This document shows, piece after piece, positions 56,837 through 64,000 of a DNA stretch of 64,000 nucleotides. The position numbers and the translations under genes are program-made. Below the pieces are notes generated by a model that saw only the letters and a program-made list of their open reading frames with translations, did no database searches and was not told the origin of the DNA. Location: NCBI RefSeq assembly GCF_900094595.1, contig NZ_FMAD01000008.1, forward strand, positions 124,001-188,000, given 5' to 3'. Positions within the stretch are counted from its first letter, which is position 1, and each line of letters opens with the position of its first letter. The DNA is from Cupriavidus alkaliphilus. GTDB taxonomy: Bacteria; Pseudomonadota; Gammaproteobacteria; Burkholderiales; Burkholderiaceae.

Positions 56837-57223
56837 ATGACGTTTTCGGAAACCGGCCTGACGTCCCGCCACGTGGCCGCGCTCGCGCCGATCGAGGACT
56901 ACCTGCAGGGCCATATCACCGGCAAGGCCGAATTCATGTACAAGGCTTTCGCCGCTGACGCGCGCATCGTCTCGTTCCGCGACGGCAAGCTGCACTCGCT
57001 GACGGTGGAGGAATTCGCCACGGCGCGCTGCCCCGGCCATCCGGCCGCGGACGAAGCGCAGCGCAAGCGCTTCATCACGCAGTTCGACGTGGTGGGCAAT
57101 GCCGGCGTGGCCAAGGTGGTGCTGGAATACCCGGGCGTGACCTTCACCGACTATATGACGCTGCTCGAGATCGACGGGGTCTGGAAGATCGTCAACAAGA
57201 CCTTCAGCGCCGCGGCGCGCTGA
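56837..57223 (+). CDS. NTF2-like/lumazine-binding-like protein
   Basis: The 128-residue protein has the cone-shaped NTF2/SnoaL-type pattern: an N-terminal helix IEDYLQGHITGKAEFMYKAF, then FATARCPG and GNAGVAKVVLEYPGVTFTDYMTLLEIDGVWKIVNKTF with a final conserved Trp-Lys-Ile-Val-Asn-Lys. This is the Lumazine_bd_2 type. A strong GGAGGAG ribosome-binding site precedes the ATG. Adjacent signals suggest regulated expression. Substrate unknown. Confidence 0.85.
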   Translation: MTFSETGLTSRHVAALAPIEDYLQGHITGKAEFMYKAFAADARIVSFRDGKLHSLTVEEFATARCPGHPAADEAQRKRFITQFDVVGNAGVAKVVLEYPGVTFTDYMTLLEIDGVWKIVNKTFSAAAR

Positions 57224-57254
57224 GTCCGGACGACATCCCCGGGGCTGCCGCGGC

Positions 57255-57752
57255 TCAGGCGGGCAACACCGCTGTCGCTTCGATCTCGAACAGCATGTTG
57301 TCCAGCGCCAGCCGCGGCACCGGGATCAGTGTGCACGCCGGCGTCGGCCGGTCGCCCCACATCTCGCGCAGCGCCGCGCCGAAGGTGCGCAGGCGGTCGT
57401 GCGAATGGTCCACCACCAGCACCGTAAGCTTGGCCACGTCGCCGACGTCGGCACCGGCCGCCTGCAGCGCAATGCGCAGGTTGTGCATGGCGCGCGCCAC
57501 CTGGCGCGGAAAATCGAGCGGCAGGCAGCCCGCCGCGTCCTCGCCGCCCTGCCCCGAGACATAGACGATGCGGACCGGGCCTTCGACCAGGGCCACGTGC
57601 GAATAGCCGTTGGGCCGCGGGTCATACAGGCCGTCGGGATTGAGCAGGCTCAGCGAGTCATTGGGACGGGCGAAGGGCACGGCCGGCGCCACCGGCAAGG
57701 CGGGCATGGCAGGCGAGCGCAGGGACGAGGGCGAGAACGGAAACATGGTCAT
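57255..57752 (-). CDS. RidA/YjgF-family protein under a SoxR-type promoter
   Basis: The 165-residue protein (from ATG 57752; 57746 and 57707 are alternative starts) has a RidA domain from about residue 30: LLNPDGLYDPRPNGYSHVAL, VYVSGQGGEDAAG, QVARAMHNLRIALQAAGADVGDVAKLTVLVVD and PACTLIPVPRLALDNMLFEIEATAVL. RidA homologues deaminate reactive enamines/imines; the catalytic Arg of YjgF type is replaced by Thr-Leu in the PACTLIPV stretch, so it may be a Rid subfamily without deaminase activity. A SoxR-like box with a 19-bp promoter spacer precedes it. Confidence 0.82.
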   Translation of the reverse strand: MTMFPFSPSSLRSPAMPALPVAPAVPFARPNDSLSLLNPDGLYDPRPNGYSHVALVEGPVRIVYVSGQGGEDAAGCLPLDFPRQVARAMHNLRIALQAAGADVGDVAKLTVLVVDHSHDRLRTFGAALREMWGDRPTPACTLIPVPRLALDNMLFEIEATAVLPA

Positions 57753-57788
57753 CGGCTTGTGGAAGGCATCTCGGACAGAGGAGCCGCC

Positions 57789-57819
57789 AGTATCAAACCT
57801 CAAGTTAGGTTAAGGTCAA
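57789..57819 (-). promoter_or_regulatory. SoxR box within an overlong-spacer promoter
   Basis: The plus-strand sequence CCTCAAGTTAGGTTAAGG at 57798-57815 matches 15 of 18 positions of the E. coli soxS SoxR box. On the minus strand a TTGACC -35 (57814-57819) and a GATACT -10 (57789-57794) are separated by exactly 19 bp, the overlong spacing required by MerR-family activators. The promoter drives the RidA gene and lies between it and soxR. Confidence 0.85.
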
Positions 57820-57838
57820 GCGCGGCCTTGGTGGTAGC

Positions 57839-58360
57839 ATGGGCATTCCTGCGTTCCAGCACTGCCTGCCTTTCGCCATGGCTTCCAAGCAACCGCCCGC
57901 CACGCCGCGCCGGCGCCGCCCCGCGCCCGCGGAAGAACTGCTCTCCGTCGGTGAAGTCTCGGCGCGCACCGGCATTGCGGTGTCCGCCCTGCATTTCTAT
58001 GAAGCCCGCGGCCTGATCGCCAGCACCCGCAGCGGCGGCAACCAGCGCCGCTATGCGCGTGCCGTGCTGCGGCGCCTGGCGGTGATTCGCGTGGCGCAGC
58101 GCATGGGTCTGCCGCTGGCGGTGATCGCCGACGCCATGCGCAAGCTGCCCGATGGCCGCGCGCCGACCGTGGCGGACTGGCGCAAGCTGTCCGCCAGCTG
58201 GCGCGACGACCTCGACCAACGGATCCGCACGCTGACGCAATTGCGCGACCAGCTGGACGGGTGCATCGGCTGCGGCTGCCTGTCGCTGAAGGCGTGTCCG
58301 TTACGCAATCCGCATGACGCGCTGGCGGGCGAAGGGCCGGGGCCGCATTTTGCGGACTGA
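57839..58360 (+). CDS. soxR: Redox-sensing MerR-family activator SoxR
   Basis: The 173-residue protein has an N-terminal MerR HTH ([26 protein letters not shown]), the dimerisation helix and the [2Fe-2S] ligand set Cys142, Cys145, Cys147 and Cys153 in [14 protein letters not shown], followed by RNPHD. This identifies SoxR, which responds to redox-cycling compounds and NO. ATG 57839 has GGTGG upstream; an internal ATG at 57878 would give 160 residues, nearer family length. The SoxR-like box upstream drives the divergent RidA gene. There is no soxS nearby. Confidence 0.93.
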   Translation: MGIPAFQHCLPFAMASKQPPATPRRRRPAPAEELLSVGEVSARTGIAVSALHFYEARGLIASTRSGGNQRRYARAVLRRLAVIRVAQRMGLPLAVIADAMRKLPDGRAPTVADWRKLSASWRDDLDQRIRTLTQLRDQLDGCIGCGCLSLKACPLRNPHDALAGEGPGPHFAD

Positions 58361-58386
58361 GGCCGCTCGGCCGCAGCCGTGCCGGC

Positions 58387-58764
58387 TTACTTGAAGGTCT
58401 CGAGGTACGCCAGCAGATCGGTGATCTGCTGATCGTCGCCCAGTCCCCAGAACCGCATCTTCGTGCCCGGCACGACCTTGCCGGGCGAACGGACGAAGGC
58501 GCGCAGCGTGTCATGCGACCACACCACCTTCGAGGCGCGCATCGCGTCCGAATACTGGAAATCCGTCGTGCTGCCGGCCGTGCGGCCGAAGATCCCGTTC
58601 AGCTGCGGACCAAAGCCCGCGCGCGCATTGCGCCCGACGTGGTGGCACGAGGCGCAGCGCGTCGCAAACAAGGCCTTGCCGGCCTGGAGATCGGCGGCGG
58701 CGGCAGCGGAGGGAATGGCGGTGGAAGCGATCAGTGCCAGCAGGATGGCGGCGTTACGGCGCAT
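58387..58764 (-). CDS. Class I c-type cytochrome (c2/c550-like)
   Basis: The 125-residue precursor has a signal peptide ending AAAA (about residue 24), a heme site Cys-Ala-Ser-Cys-His at residues 37-41, GFGPQLNGIFGRTAGSTTDFQYSDAM and the axial Met in VPGTKMRFWGL. This is the pattern of mono-heme periplasmic cytochromes like c550. It may be an electron donor to oxidases or to cd1 nitrite reductase. It converges with soxR by 26 bp and is divergent from the small secreted protein gene. Confidence 0.92.
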   Translation of the reverse strand: MRRNAAILLALIASTAIPSAAAAADLQAGKALFATRCASCHHVGRNARAGFGPQLNGIFGRTAGSTTDFQYSDAMRASKVVWSHDTLRAFVRSPGKVVPGTKMRFWGLGDDQQITDLLAYLETFK

Positions 58765-58949
58765 GTGCAGCTTGGATGGGAAATACCTTGGGGCAGGGTT
58801 GGCATGATACAGGCCGCGCCGGTACGCGCCGGCACGCGGCAGCCCGACCAGGGGTTACACCACGTCACACTTGCAACACTTCGCGCGCCCCATATTACAG
58901 CCCGCCCCCCTACAGTGAGCCCATGTCCAACGCCCCTTGGGAGGCAGCC

Positions 58950-59387
58950 ATGAAACGAATCATCGCAATGGCGGTAGCAGGTGGTGCAATGCTGGTGGCC
59001 AGCGCTGGTGCTTACGCCGGTGTGAATATCGATATCGGCATCGGCGTGCCTGGCGTGGTGGTGGCGCAGCCGGCGCCGGTCTACCATCCGGCCCCGGTCT
59101 ATGCGCCGGCGCCGGTGTATGCGCCCGCACCCGTGGCCTACGCGCCGCGCCCGGTCGTGGTGGCGCCGCGCCCCGTGGTGGTGGCGCCGGTACGCTACGA
59201 CTATGACCGCGGCTATCGTCGCGCCTATTATCGCGGCGACTATCGGGGCGCCTATCGGGGCGACTATCGCCAAGGCTACCGCGACGGCTACCACGACAAC
59301 CGCCGCGAATGGCGCGGGCGCGAGTGGGCACACCGCCATGGCGACCACGATGACCACGGCCGCGGCCACGGGCGCCGCTGGGACTGA
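58950..59387 (+). CDS. Small secreted Pro/Val-rich and Arg/Tyr/Asp-rich protein
   Basis: The 145-residue protein has a signal peptide (MKRIIAMAVAGGAMLVASAGAYA), a stretch with repeated PAPVYA units (residues about 40-70) and APRPVVV (twice), then a C-terminal half rich in Arg, Tyr, Asp and Gly (YRGDYRGAY repeats). Such proteins with PAPVY repeats are common in Burkholderiales; role unknown. GGGAGGCAGCC precedes the ATG. A frame starting at 58923 is less likely. It ends about 140 bp before the DsbA-like gene. Confidence 0.8.
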   Translation: MKRIIAMAVAGGAMLVASAGAYAGVNIDIGIGVPGVVVAQPAPVYHPAPVYAPAPVYAPAPVAYAPRPVVVAPRPVVVAPVRYDYDRGYRRAYYRGDYRGAYRGDYRQGYRDGYHDNRREWRGREWAHRHGDHDDHGRGHGRRWD

Positions 59388-59530
59388 GCCCCGCCATGGC
59401 GCGGCGGGCGGACGCGCGGCCACCGGCTGAAGCGTCCGCCTGCAAGGTTTCGCCAGTCAGGCTACCCTGTCGGCAATTTCCAATCCGGGCCGGGGCCATG
59501 GCTTCGCCCCGTCCATGCCCAGGAGCAGCC

Positions 59531-60187
59531 ATGCCACAACCCCTCAAGATCGACTTTGTCTCCGACATCGCCTGCCCCTGGTGCGCCATCGGCCTGTCTT
59601 CGCTGCAGCTGGCGCTGCAGCGCGTGGGCGATGCGGTCGACGCCGAGATCGTCGTGCATCCCTTCGAGCTGAACCCCGGCATGCGCCCGGAAGGCGAGGC
59701 CATCGTCGACTATCTCGGCCGCAAATACGGCCGCACGCCGGCGCAGATCGCCGAAACCCAGGCAATGATCCGCGAACGCGGCGCCGCCGTGGGCTTTGCC
59801 TTTGGCCCGCGCACCCATGTCTACAACACCTTCGACGCCCACCGCCTGCTGCACTGGGCCGGGCTTGAAGGCAAGCAGCTGCCGCTGAAGCAGGCGCTGC
59901 TGCGCGCCTACCATGCGGACGGCAAGGACCCGAGCAACCATGACGTGCTGGTCGACGCGGCCCAATCCGTCGGCCTCGATGCGGCCACGGCGCGCAAGGT
60001 GCTGGCGGGCGACGACTATGCCGACGCGGTGCGCGCGGAAATCGAGGCATACCAGCGCATGGGCATCCAGTCGGTGCCGTCGATCATCTTCAACGACCGC
60101 TACCTCGTGACCGGGGGCCAGCCGGTCGAGGCCTTCGAGCAGGCCATCCGCGATATCGCTGCCGAAGCCCGGAAGGCGCAAGGCTAG
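59531..60187 (+). CDS. FrnE/DsbA-like thioredoxin-fold oxidoreductase
   Basis: The 218-residue cytoplasmic protein has a catalytic Cys-Pro-Trp-Cys in SDIACPWCAIGL (residues 13-24), an inserted helical domain (about 50-165) and the cis-Pro loop GIQSVPSIIFNDRYLVTGGQP. This is the FrnE/HCCA isomerase-related DsbA family, tied to disulfide isomerisation or to oxidative stress. AGGAGCAGCC is an excellent ribosome-binding site. It ends 78 bp from the convergent norB gene with a long palindrome between. Confidence 0.9.
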   Translation: MPQPLKIDFVSDIACPWCAIGLSSLQLALQRVGDAVDAEIVVHPFELNPGMRPEGEAIVDYLGRKYGRTPAQIAETQAMIRERGAAVGFAFGPRTHVYNTFDAHRLLHWAGLEGKQLPLKQALLRAYHADGKDPSNHDVLVDAAQSVGLDAATARKVLAGDDYADAVRAEIEAYQRMGIQSVPSIIFNDRYLVTGGQPVEAFEQAIRDIAAEARKAQG

Positions 60188-60211
60188 CTGCGTTGCCCGC
60201 CCGCCAAGGCA

Positions 60212-60243
60212 AGTGGCCCGCCCGGGATCCCGGGCGGGCCACT
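60212..60243. terminator. Long perfect palindrome between frnE-like gene and norB
   Basis: Two 16-nt arms (AGTGGCCCGCCCGGGA and its exact complement) form an uninterrupted palindrome just before the end of norB. It can form a strong hairpin in both directions, so it is a likely bidirectional terminator even without a T-run. Confidence 0.75.
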
Positions 60244-60264
60244 GTGCTGTGGCGCGGCAACCGG

Positions 60265-62553
60265 TCAGCGCGCCACGGGCTTCATCCCGATAGTCACGGC
60301 ATCGGCCGCGCGCGGCGCGCGCGTGGCCAGCCCCAGCACTACCTGCCAGGCGAACGACACCGCGCCGACGATAAACACCACGTCGCCGAAGGTGCGCACC
60401 CAGCGCAGCGTCTGCAGGATGGGCTGCTGCATGAAGGCCTCGCTGCGCGCGTACCAGGTGCCATGCTCGACGCTGGCCAGGAACTGGATGATGCCGATCG
60501 GCAACAGACTGGTGCCGATCATCAGCACCAGGCCGACGTTCAGGCCCCAGAACGCGGTCTTCATCAGCGTCGGGCTGAGACGGTAGGCCGGACGCACGTA
60601 GCGCAGCACCAGCAACGTGAAGCCCAGCGCCAGGAAGCCGTAGACGCCGAACAGCGCGGCATGGGCATGGACCGGCGTGGTGTTCTGGCCCTGGATGTAG
60701 TACAGCGCGATCGGCGGGTTGATCATGAAGCCGAACACGCCCGCGCCCAGCATGTTCCAGAACGCCACCGCGACAAAGCACATCAGCGGCCACTTCAGGT
60801 CGGCCATCCACGGCGCGCGCCGCTTCAGGCTCCAGTTCTCCCAGGCTTCATGGCCCAGCACGATCAGCGGCACCACTTCAAGCGCGCTGAAGGCGGCGCC
60901 CACCGCCATCACCGGCGTGGTGGTGCCGGCAAAATACAGGTGGTGGAAGGTGCCGGGAATCCCGCCCAGCATGAACAGCGAGGCCGACGCCAGGCTGGCC
61001 GCGGTGGCCATCGGGCGCGACACCAGGCCGAGCGTGGAGAAGATGAAGGCCAGCGCCGTGGTGGCGAAGACCTCGAAGAAGCCCTCCACCCACAGGTGCA
61101 CCACCCACCAGCGCCAGTACTCCATCACCGTCAGGCTGGTGCGCTCGCCATAGGCCAGGCCGGCGCCATAGAACAGGCCGATCGCCACCACCGACGAGGT
61201 CAGCAGCGCCAGCAGGTTGCGGTCGGTGCCGCGCGCGCGCAGCGCCGGCAGGATGCCGCGCATCATCAGCACCAGCCAGATCACGATGCCGGCGAACTTG
61301 CCGATCTGCCACAGCCGGCCCAGGTCGACATACTCGTAGCCCTGGTGTCCGAGCCAGAAGTTCAGATGAGCCGGCAGCTTCTGCGCGATGGCCAGGTAGT
61401 TGCCGGTAAACGAGCCCACCACCACGACCACCAGCGCCCAGAACAGGATGTCGACACCCAGCCGCTGGAACTTCGGATCCTTGCCGCCGTTGATCAGCGG
61501 CGCCAGGAATAGCCCCGCGGCGAGGAAGCCGGTGGCGATCCAGAACAGCGCGCTCTGGATATGCCAGGTGCGCACCAGCGCGTACGGGAACCACTGCGAC
61601 ACATCGATGCCGTAGAACTTCTGGCCTTCGACGGTGTAGTGCGCGGTGAAGCCGCCCAGGAACACCTGGAACACGAACAGCGCCACCACCAGGAACAGGT
61701 ATTTGCCCAGCGCGCGTTGCGACGGCGTCAGCGCCACCGACAGCAGCGGGTCGCGCGCCGGCGCCTGCGGCGGCGTTTCTTCCTTGCCGCGCAGGAAGGC
61801 CCACGCCCACACCAGGAAGCCGACGCCGGCCAGCAGCACCACCACGCTGATCACCGACCACACCACGTTTTCGCTGGTGGGCTGGTTGCCGATCAGCGGC
61901 TCGTGCGGCCAGTTGTTGGTGTAGGTGGCCTCATGGCCCGGGCGCGCGGTCGATGCGGCCCACGCGGTCCAGAAGAAGAAGTGCGTCAGCTGCTGGCGGC
62001 GCTCGGCGCTCGGCAGCGTGTTCTCCTTCATTGCGTAGTGCTCGCGCGTGGTGTGCAGCGCCGGCGCGTCGGAGAAGAGCTGGTCGTAGTAGGCGGCGGT
62101 ATCGGCGATGGCCTGCGCGCGGCGCTTCGACACGGTCAGCACGTTGCTGTCCGGATCGGCGGCATTGCCGCGGTACTCGGTGCGCAATTGCTCGCGCAAG
62201 GCGGCCTGCGCCGGTGCCTCGAGCTGTGCGAAGGCGCGGCCGTGGCCATCCTGCGCGGCCAGCTCCAGCCACGCGGTCAGTTCGCGGTGCAGCCAGTCGG
62301 CGGTCCAGTCCGGCGCCTGGTAGGCGCCATGGCCCCAGATCGAGCCGAGCTGCATGCCGCCGACGGACTGCCATGCGGTCTGGCCGTCGAGGATGTCGTC
62401 GCCGCTGAACAGCATGCGGCCCTCGGCCGTGACCACCTTGGCCGGAATGGGCGGGGCCTGCCGGTACACCTCGACGCCGTAGTAGCCGAGCAGGGAGAAC
62501 GTGACCGCCAGCACGGCGATCAGCAGGAACCAGAGTTTGCGGTAGGGACCCAT
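60265..62553 (-). CDS. norB: Quinol-dependent nitric oxide reductase (qNor)
   Basis: The 762-residue protein is the single-subunit NO reductase that takes electrons from quinol and makes N2O. An N-terminal TM is followed by a periplasmic domain (about residues 35-220) without a c-heme site, as in qNor, and by 13 helices. Active-site and heme histidines are in RTWHIQSALFW, VVHLWVEGFFEVFATTALAF (with the catalytic Glu pair), IPGTFHHLYFAGTTTPVM and PVHAHAALFGVYGF. The length matches the Cupriavidus NorB. It is 34 bp downstream of norA and co-transcribed from a sigma-54 promoter. Confidence 0.96.
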   Translation of the reverse strand: MGPYRKLWFLLIAVLAVTFSLLGYYGVEVYRQAPPIPAKVVTAEGRMLFSGDDILDGQTAWQSVGGMQLGSIWGHGAYQAPDWTADWLHRELTAWLELAAQDGHGRAFAQLEAPAQAALREQLRTEYRGNAADPDSNVLTVSKRRAQAIADTAAYYDQLFSDAPALHTTREHYAMKENTLPSAERRQQLTHFFFWTAWAASTARPGHEATYTNNWPHEPLIGNQPTSENVVWSVISVVVLLAGVGFLVWAWAFLRGKEETPPQAPARDPLLSVALTPSQRALGKYLFLVVALFVFQVFLGGFTAHYTVEGQKFYGIDVSQWFPYALVRTWHIQSALFWIATGFLAAGLFLAPLINGGKDPKFQRLGVDILFWALVVVVVGSFTGNYLAIAQKLPAHLNFWLGHQGYEYVDLGRLWQIGKFAGIVIWLVLMMRGILPALRARGTDRNLLALLTSSVVAIGLFYGAGLAYGERTSLTVMEYWRWWVVHLWVEGFFEVFATTALAFIFSTLGLVSRPMATAASLASASLFMLGGIPGTFHHLYFAGTTTPVMAVGAAFSALEVVPLIVLGHEAWENWSLKRRAPWMADLKWPLMCFVAVAFWNMLGAGVFGFMINPPIALYYIQGQNTTPVHAHAALFGVYGFLALGFTLLVLRYVRPAYRLSPTLMKTAFWGLNVGLVLMIGTSLLPIGIIQFLASVEHGTWYARSEAFMQQPILQTLRWVRTFGDVVFIVGAVSFAWQVVLGLATRAPRAADAVTIGMKPVAR

Positions 62554-62587
62554 GATGCGAAGTCGTTAGGGGTGGTGTCGGGCGGGC

Positions 62588-63322
62588 TCAGGCGTGCGCC
62601 GAGCAGCCGCAGCCGTTGGCCTGCGCCGGTGTCGGCGCGGTCGCGGAAGCGGTGGCCGCCGCGCCTTCGAACAGCACGTTGTTTTCCAGGTGGATGTGTT
62701 CCATCAGGTCTTGGCGCAGCGTGCGCAGGCCCAGGTAGAGCGCGCGCCAGGTATTGCAGGCCGCGCGCGGCAGCGTGATGTCATCGGTCAGATCGGCCAG
62801 CCGCTGCAGGGCCACGCCATGGTCGTCGTGCTCGGCGCGCATCACCGCGATCGGGCGGCTCGCGGCGGCGTGCAGGCCGCGCAGCAGCATCGGGAACAGC
62901 ACCTGCTCCTCCTTCTGCATGTGCGATTCCAGCTCGCCCAGCATCTCGCTCAGGTGGTCGGCCAGGCCCAGCGGGCACTCCGACCGTTCGCCGTGGACCT
63001 GCTCGACCCGCCGTGCCAGCCGGATCAGCTCGGGCAACTGCTCGCGATGGCGGGCGTGGAAGCGCACCAGGATATGCTCGATCAGCGCCGCGGGCGCGGC
63101 CGTGTTCCAGTCTTGCGCCGACGGATCGGCCTCGTCCTGCAGCACGTGCAGCTGTGCGGCGATGGCGGCCACGGCAGCGGCATCGAGCCCCTTCTGCTGC
63201 GCGGCGTCGCGCAGGGTCTGCTTGCCCCCGCAGCAGAAGTCCAGCCCGTGGTCGTGGAAGATGCGGGTGGCACCGGGAATCTGGCGGGCCAGCTGGCCCA
63301 GCGAGTGGTCTTGCAACGTCAT
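62588..63322 (-). CDS. norA: NorA di-iron (YtfE/RIC/ScdA-type) protein
   Basis: The 244-residue protein has an N-terminal ScdA_N/DUF542 domain with Cys30-Cys31 in HDHGLDFCCGGKQTL and a C-terminal hemerythrin-like di-iron domain with ligands in HILVRFHARHREQLPEL, ESHMQKEEQVLFP, RAEHDDHG and EHIHLENNVLF. NorA binds NO and lowers free cytoplasmic NO, and the YtfE group repairs iron-sulfur clusters. The tail is NGCGCSAHA. It is the first gene of the norAB operon. ATG 63322 lies about 28 bp after the predicted sigma-54 start. Confidence 0.95.
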   Translation of the reverse strand: MTLQDHSLGQLARQIPGATRIFHDHGLDFCCGGKQTLRDAAQQKGLDAAAVAAIAAQLHVLQDEADPSAQDWNTAAPAALIEHILVRFHARHREQLPELIRLARRVEQVHGERSECPLGLADHLSEMLGELESHMQKEEQVLFPMLLRGLHAAASRPIAVMRAEHDDHGVALQRLADLTDDITLPRAACNTWRALYLGLRTLRQDLMEHIHLENNVLFEGAAATASATAPTPAQANGCGCSAHA

Positions 63323-63361
63323 GGCGGTTTCTCCGTGTGGAAGTGATGACCCCCTGACATA

Positions 63362-63377
63362 CGCGAGCAACGTGCCA
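63362..63377 (-). promoter_or_regulatory. Sigma-54 promoter of norAB
   Basis: On the minus strand the sequence TGGCACGTTGCTCGCG has the -24 GG and -12 GC separated by 10 bp, as required for RpoN promoters. The -24 half TGGCAC is perfect and the -12 half is TCGC instead of TTGC. It is 40 bp from the first NorR box and about 40 bp upstream of norA. Confidence 0.8.
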
Positions 63378-63416
63378 GAAAAAAACCTCCTTTAATCAAG
63401 GACTTGTAATATTGCG

Positions 63417-63474
63417 GGTATTAATTACCCTATACTTGTCACGGTACCAATTACCCTGAACGGTGTTTTCCACC
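63417..63474. promoter_or_regulatory. Three NorR enhancer boxes (GGT-N7-ACC)
   Basis: Sites at 63417-63429 (GGTATTAATTACC), 63443-63455 (GGTACCAATTACC) and 63462-63474 (GGTGTTTTCCACC) all match GGT-N7-ACC. They are the known NorR core sites of Cupriavidus. The third ends exactly at the base before the norR start codon, which may allow autoregulation. Confidence 0.92.
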
Positions 63475-64000
63475 ATGCTCCCCGCCGCCATGTACCCCGA
63501 CCTCCTGGCCGACCTCGTCATCGATTTGCCGCACGCGGTGCGCCTGCAGCGGCTGGTCAGCGCGTTGCGCATGCATTTCCGTTGCGGCGCGGTGGCGCTG
63601 CTGCGGCTGGAGGAAGACCACCTGCGCCCGGTGGCGGTCGACGGCCTGGTGCGCGATGCGCTGGGCCGGCGCTTCGCGGTGGGCCTGCATCCGCGCCTGG
63701 CCGCGATCCTGGCGCGCCGCGGCGTGACCTGCTTCCATCACGACAGCATGCTGCCGGACCCGTACGACGGCCTGATCGACGAGCATGTGGGCGAGCCGCT
63801 GCCGGTGCATGACTGCATGGGCACCCGGCTTGAAGTAGACGGTCAGCCGTGGGGCGCGCTGACGCTGGATGCGCTGACGGTGGGCACCTTCGACGGCGCG
63901 GCCCAGGCCGAATTGCAGCGGCTGACGGTAATCGTGGAGGCCGCCATCCGCACCACCCGGCTGGAGGGCGAGATCCGCGCGCTGCAGCTCGCGCGCGGCA
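63475..64000 (+). CDS. norR: NO-sensing sigma-54 activator NorR (partial, N-terminal)
   Basis: The gene runs off the window; 175 residues are visible. They form the N-terminal GAF domain that senses NO through a mononuclear iron, with PHAVRLQRLVSALRMHFRCGAVALLRLEED and RLEVDGQPWGALTLDALTVG stretches, and the start of a helical linker. The AAA+ and HTH parts are outside. Identification follows from the divergent norAB operon, the GAF type and the NorR boxes. The ATG has no clear ribosome-binding site since it directly abuts a NorR box. Confidence 0.93.
   Translation, partial: MLPAAMYPDLLADLVIDLPHAVRLQRLVSALRMHFRCGAVALLRLEEDHLRPVAVDGLVRDALGRRFAVGLHPRLAAILARRGVTCFHHDSMLPDPYDGLIDEHVGEPLPVHDCMGTRLEVDGQPWGALTLDALTVGTFDGAAQAELQRLTVIVEAAIRTTRLEGEIRALQLARG

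Noticed and set aside
59041..59300. CRISPR-like or satellite array
   Set aside because: The repeats are short, in frame and coding (PAPVYA, YRGDY), without spacers of regular length.

Overview
This 64 kb window is GC-rich (roughly two thirds G+C) and densely coded. It reads as a chromosomal or second-chromosome segment of a beta-proteobacterium of the Cupriavidus/Ralstonia group. That assignment is an inference from gene content: a norR-norA-norB locus, a quinol-type NO reductase, Bug-family periplasmic binding proteins, many divergent LysR pairs and the codon bias. No rRNA, tRNA, insertion sequence, prophage or CRISPR array was seen.

The core is a denitrification island. Positions 8434-21724 hold nnrS (minus strand), two nitrate/nitrite transporters (narK1, narK2), the membrane nitrate reductase operon narGHJI, then a PpiC-type peptidyl-prolyl isomerase, a beta-carbonic anhydrase and mobB (Mo cofactor). 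Positions 21928-26338 carry three co-directional genes of other character: a carrier-ligase-acyltransferase fusion protein, a TerC membrane protein and a universal stress protein. Positions 26623-35866 are a tightly overlapped operon for cytochrome cd1 nitrite reductase and heme d1 synthesis: nirS, nirM, nirC, nirF, nirDL (fused), nirG, nirH, nirJ, nirN, nirE. A Dnr/FNR-type box lies upstream of nirS. At the right end (60265-64000) are norB and norA on the minus strand and the 5' part of norR on the plus strand. Between norA and norR are three GGT-N7-ACC NorR boxes and a sigma-54 promoter. Together these genes convert nitrate to nitrite, nitrite to NO, and NO to N2O. No N2O reductase genes and no narXL genes are present in the window.

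The left flank (1-8416) is ordinary accessory chromosome: a possible acetyltransferase, a purine-type permease, a VOC protein, an H-NS-type protein, a lipoprotein, an AraC regulator and a LysR/MFS pair. The middle flank (35952-44628) has a DUF2905 membrane protein, a chemoreceptor with a possible nitrate-sensing-like ectodomain, a phospholipase D/cardiolipin synthase-like enzyme, a second LysR/MFS pair and a two-component system (7TM-type histidine kinase plus LuxR-type regulator).

From 44916 to 50471 runs an envelope-lipoprotein cluster: an LpoB-like lipoprotein, a YcfL-like lipoprotein, a further lipoprotein, a TPR-like exported protein, an OB-fold lipoprotein and a BON-domain protein. Positions 50553-60187 hold exonuclease III, LysR/amidase/Bug genes, a LysR/quinone reductase pair, an NTF2-like protein, a SoxR/RidA divergent pair with a clear SoxR box, a c-type cytochrome, a small proline-rich secreted protein and a FrnE/DsbA-like oxidoreductase.
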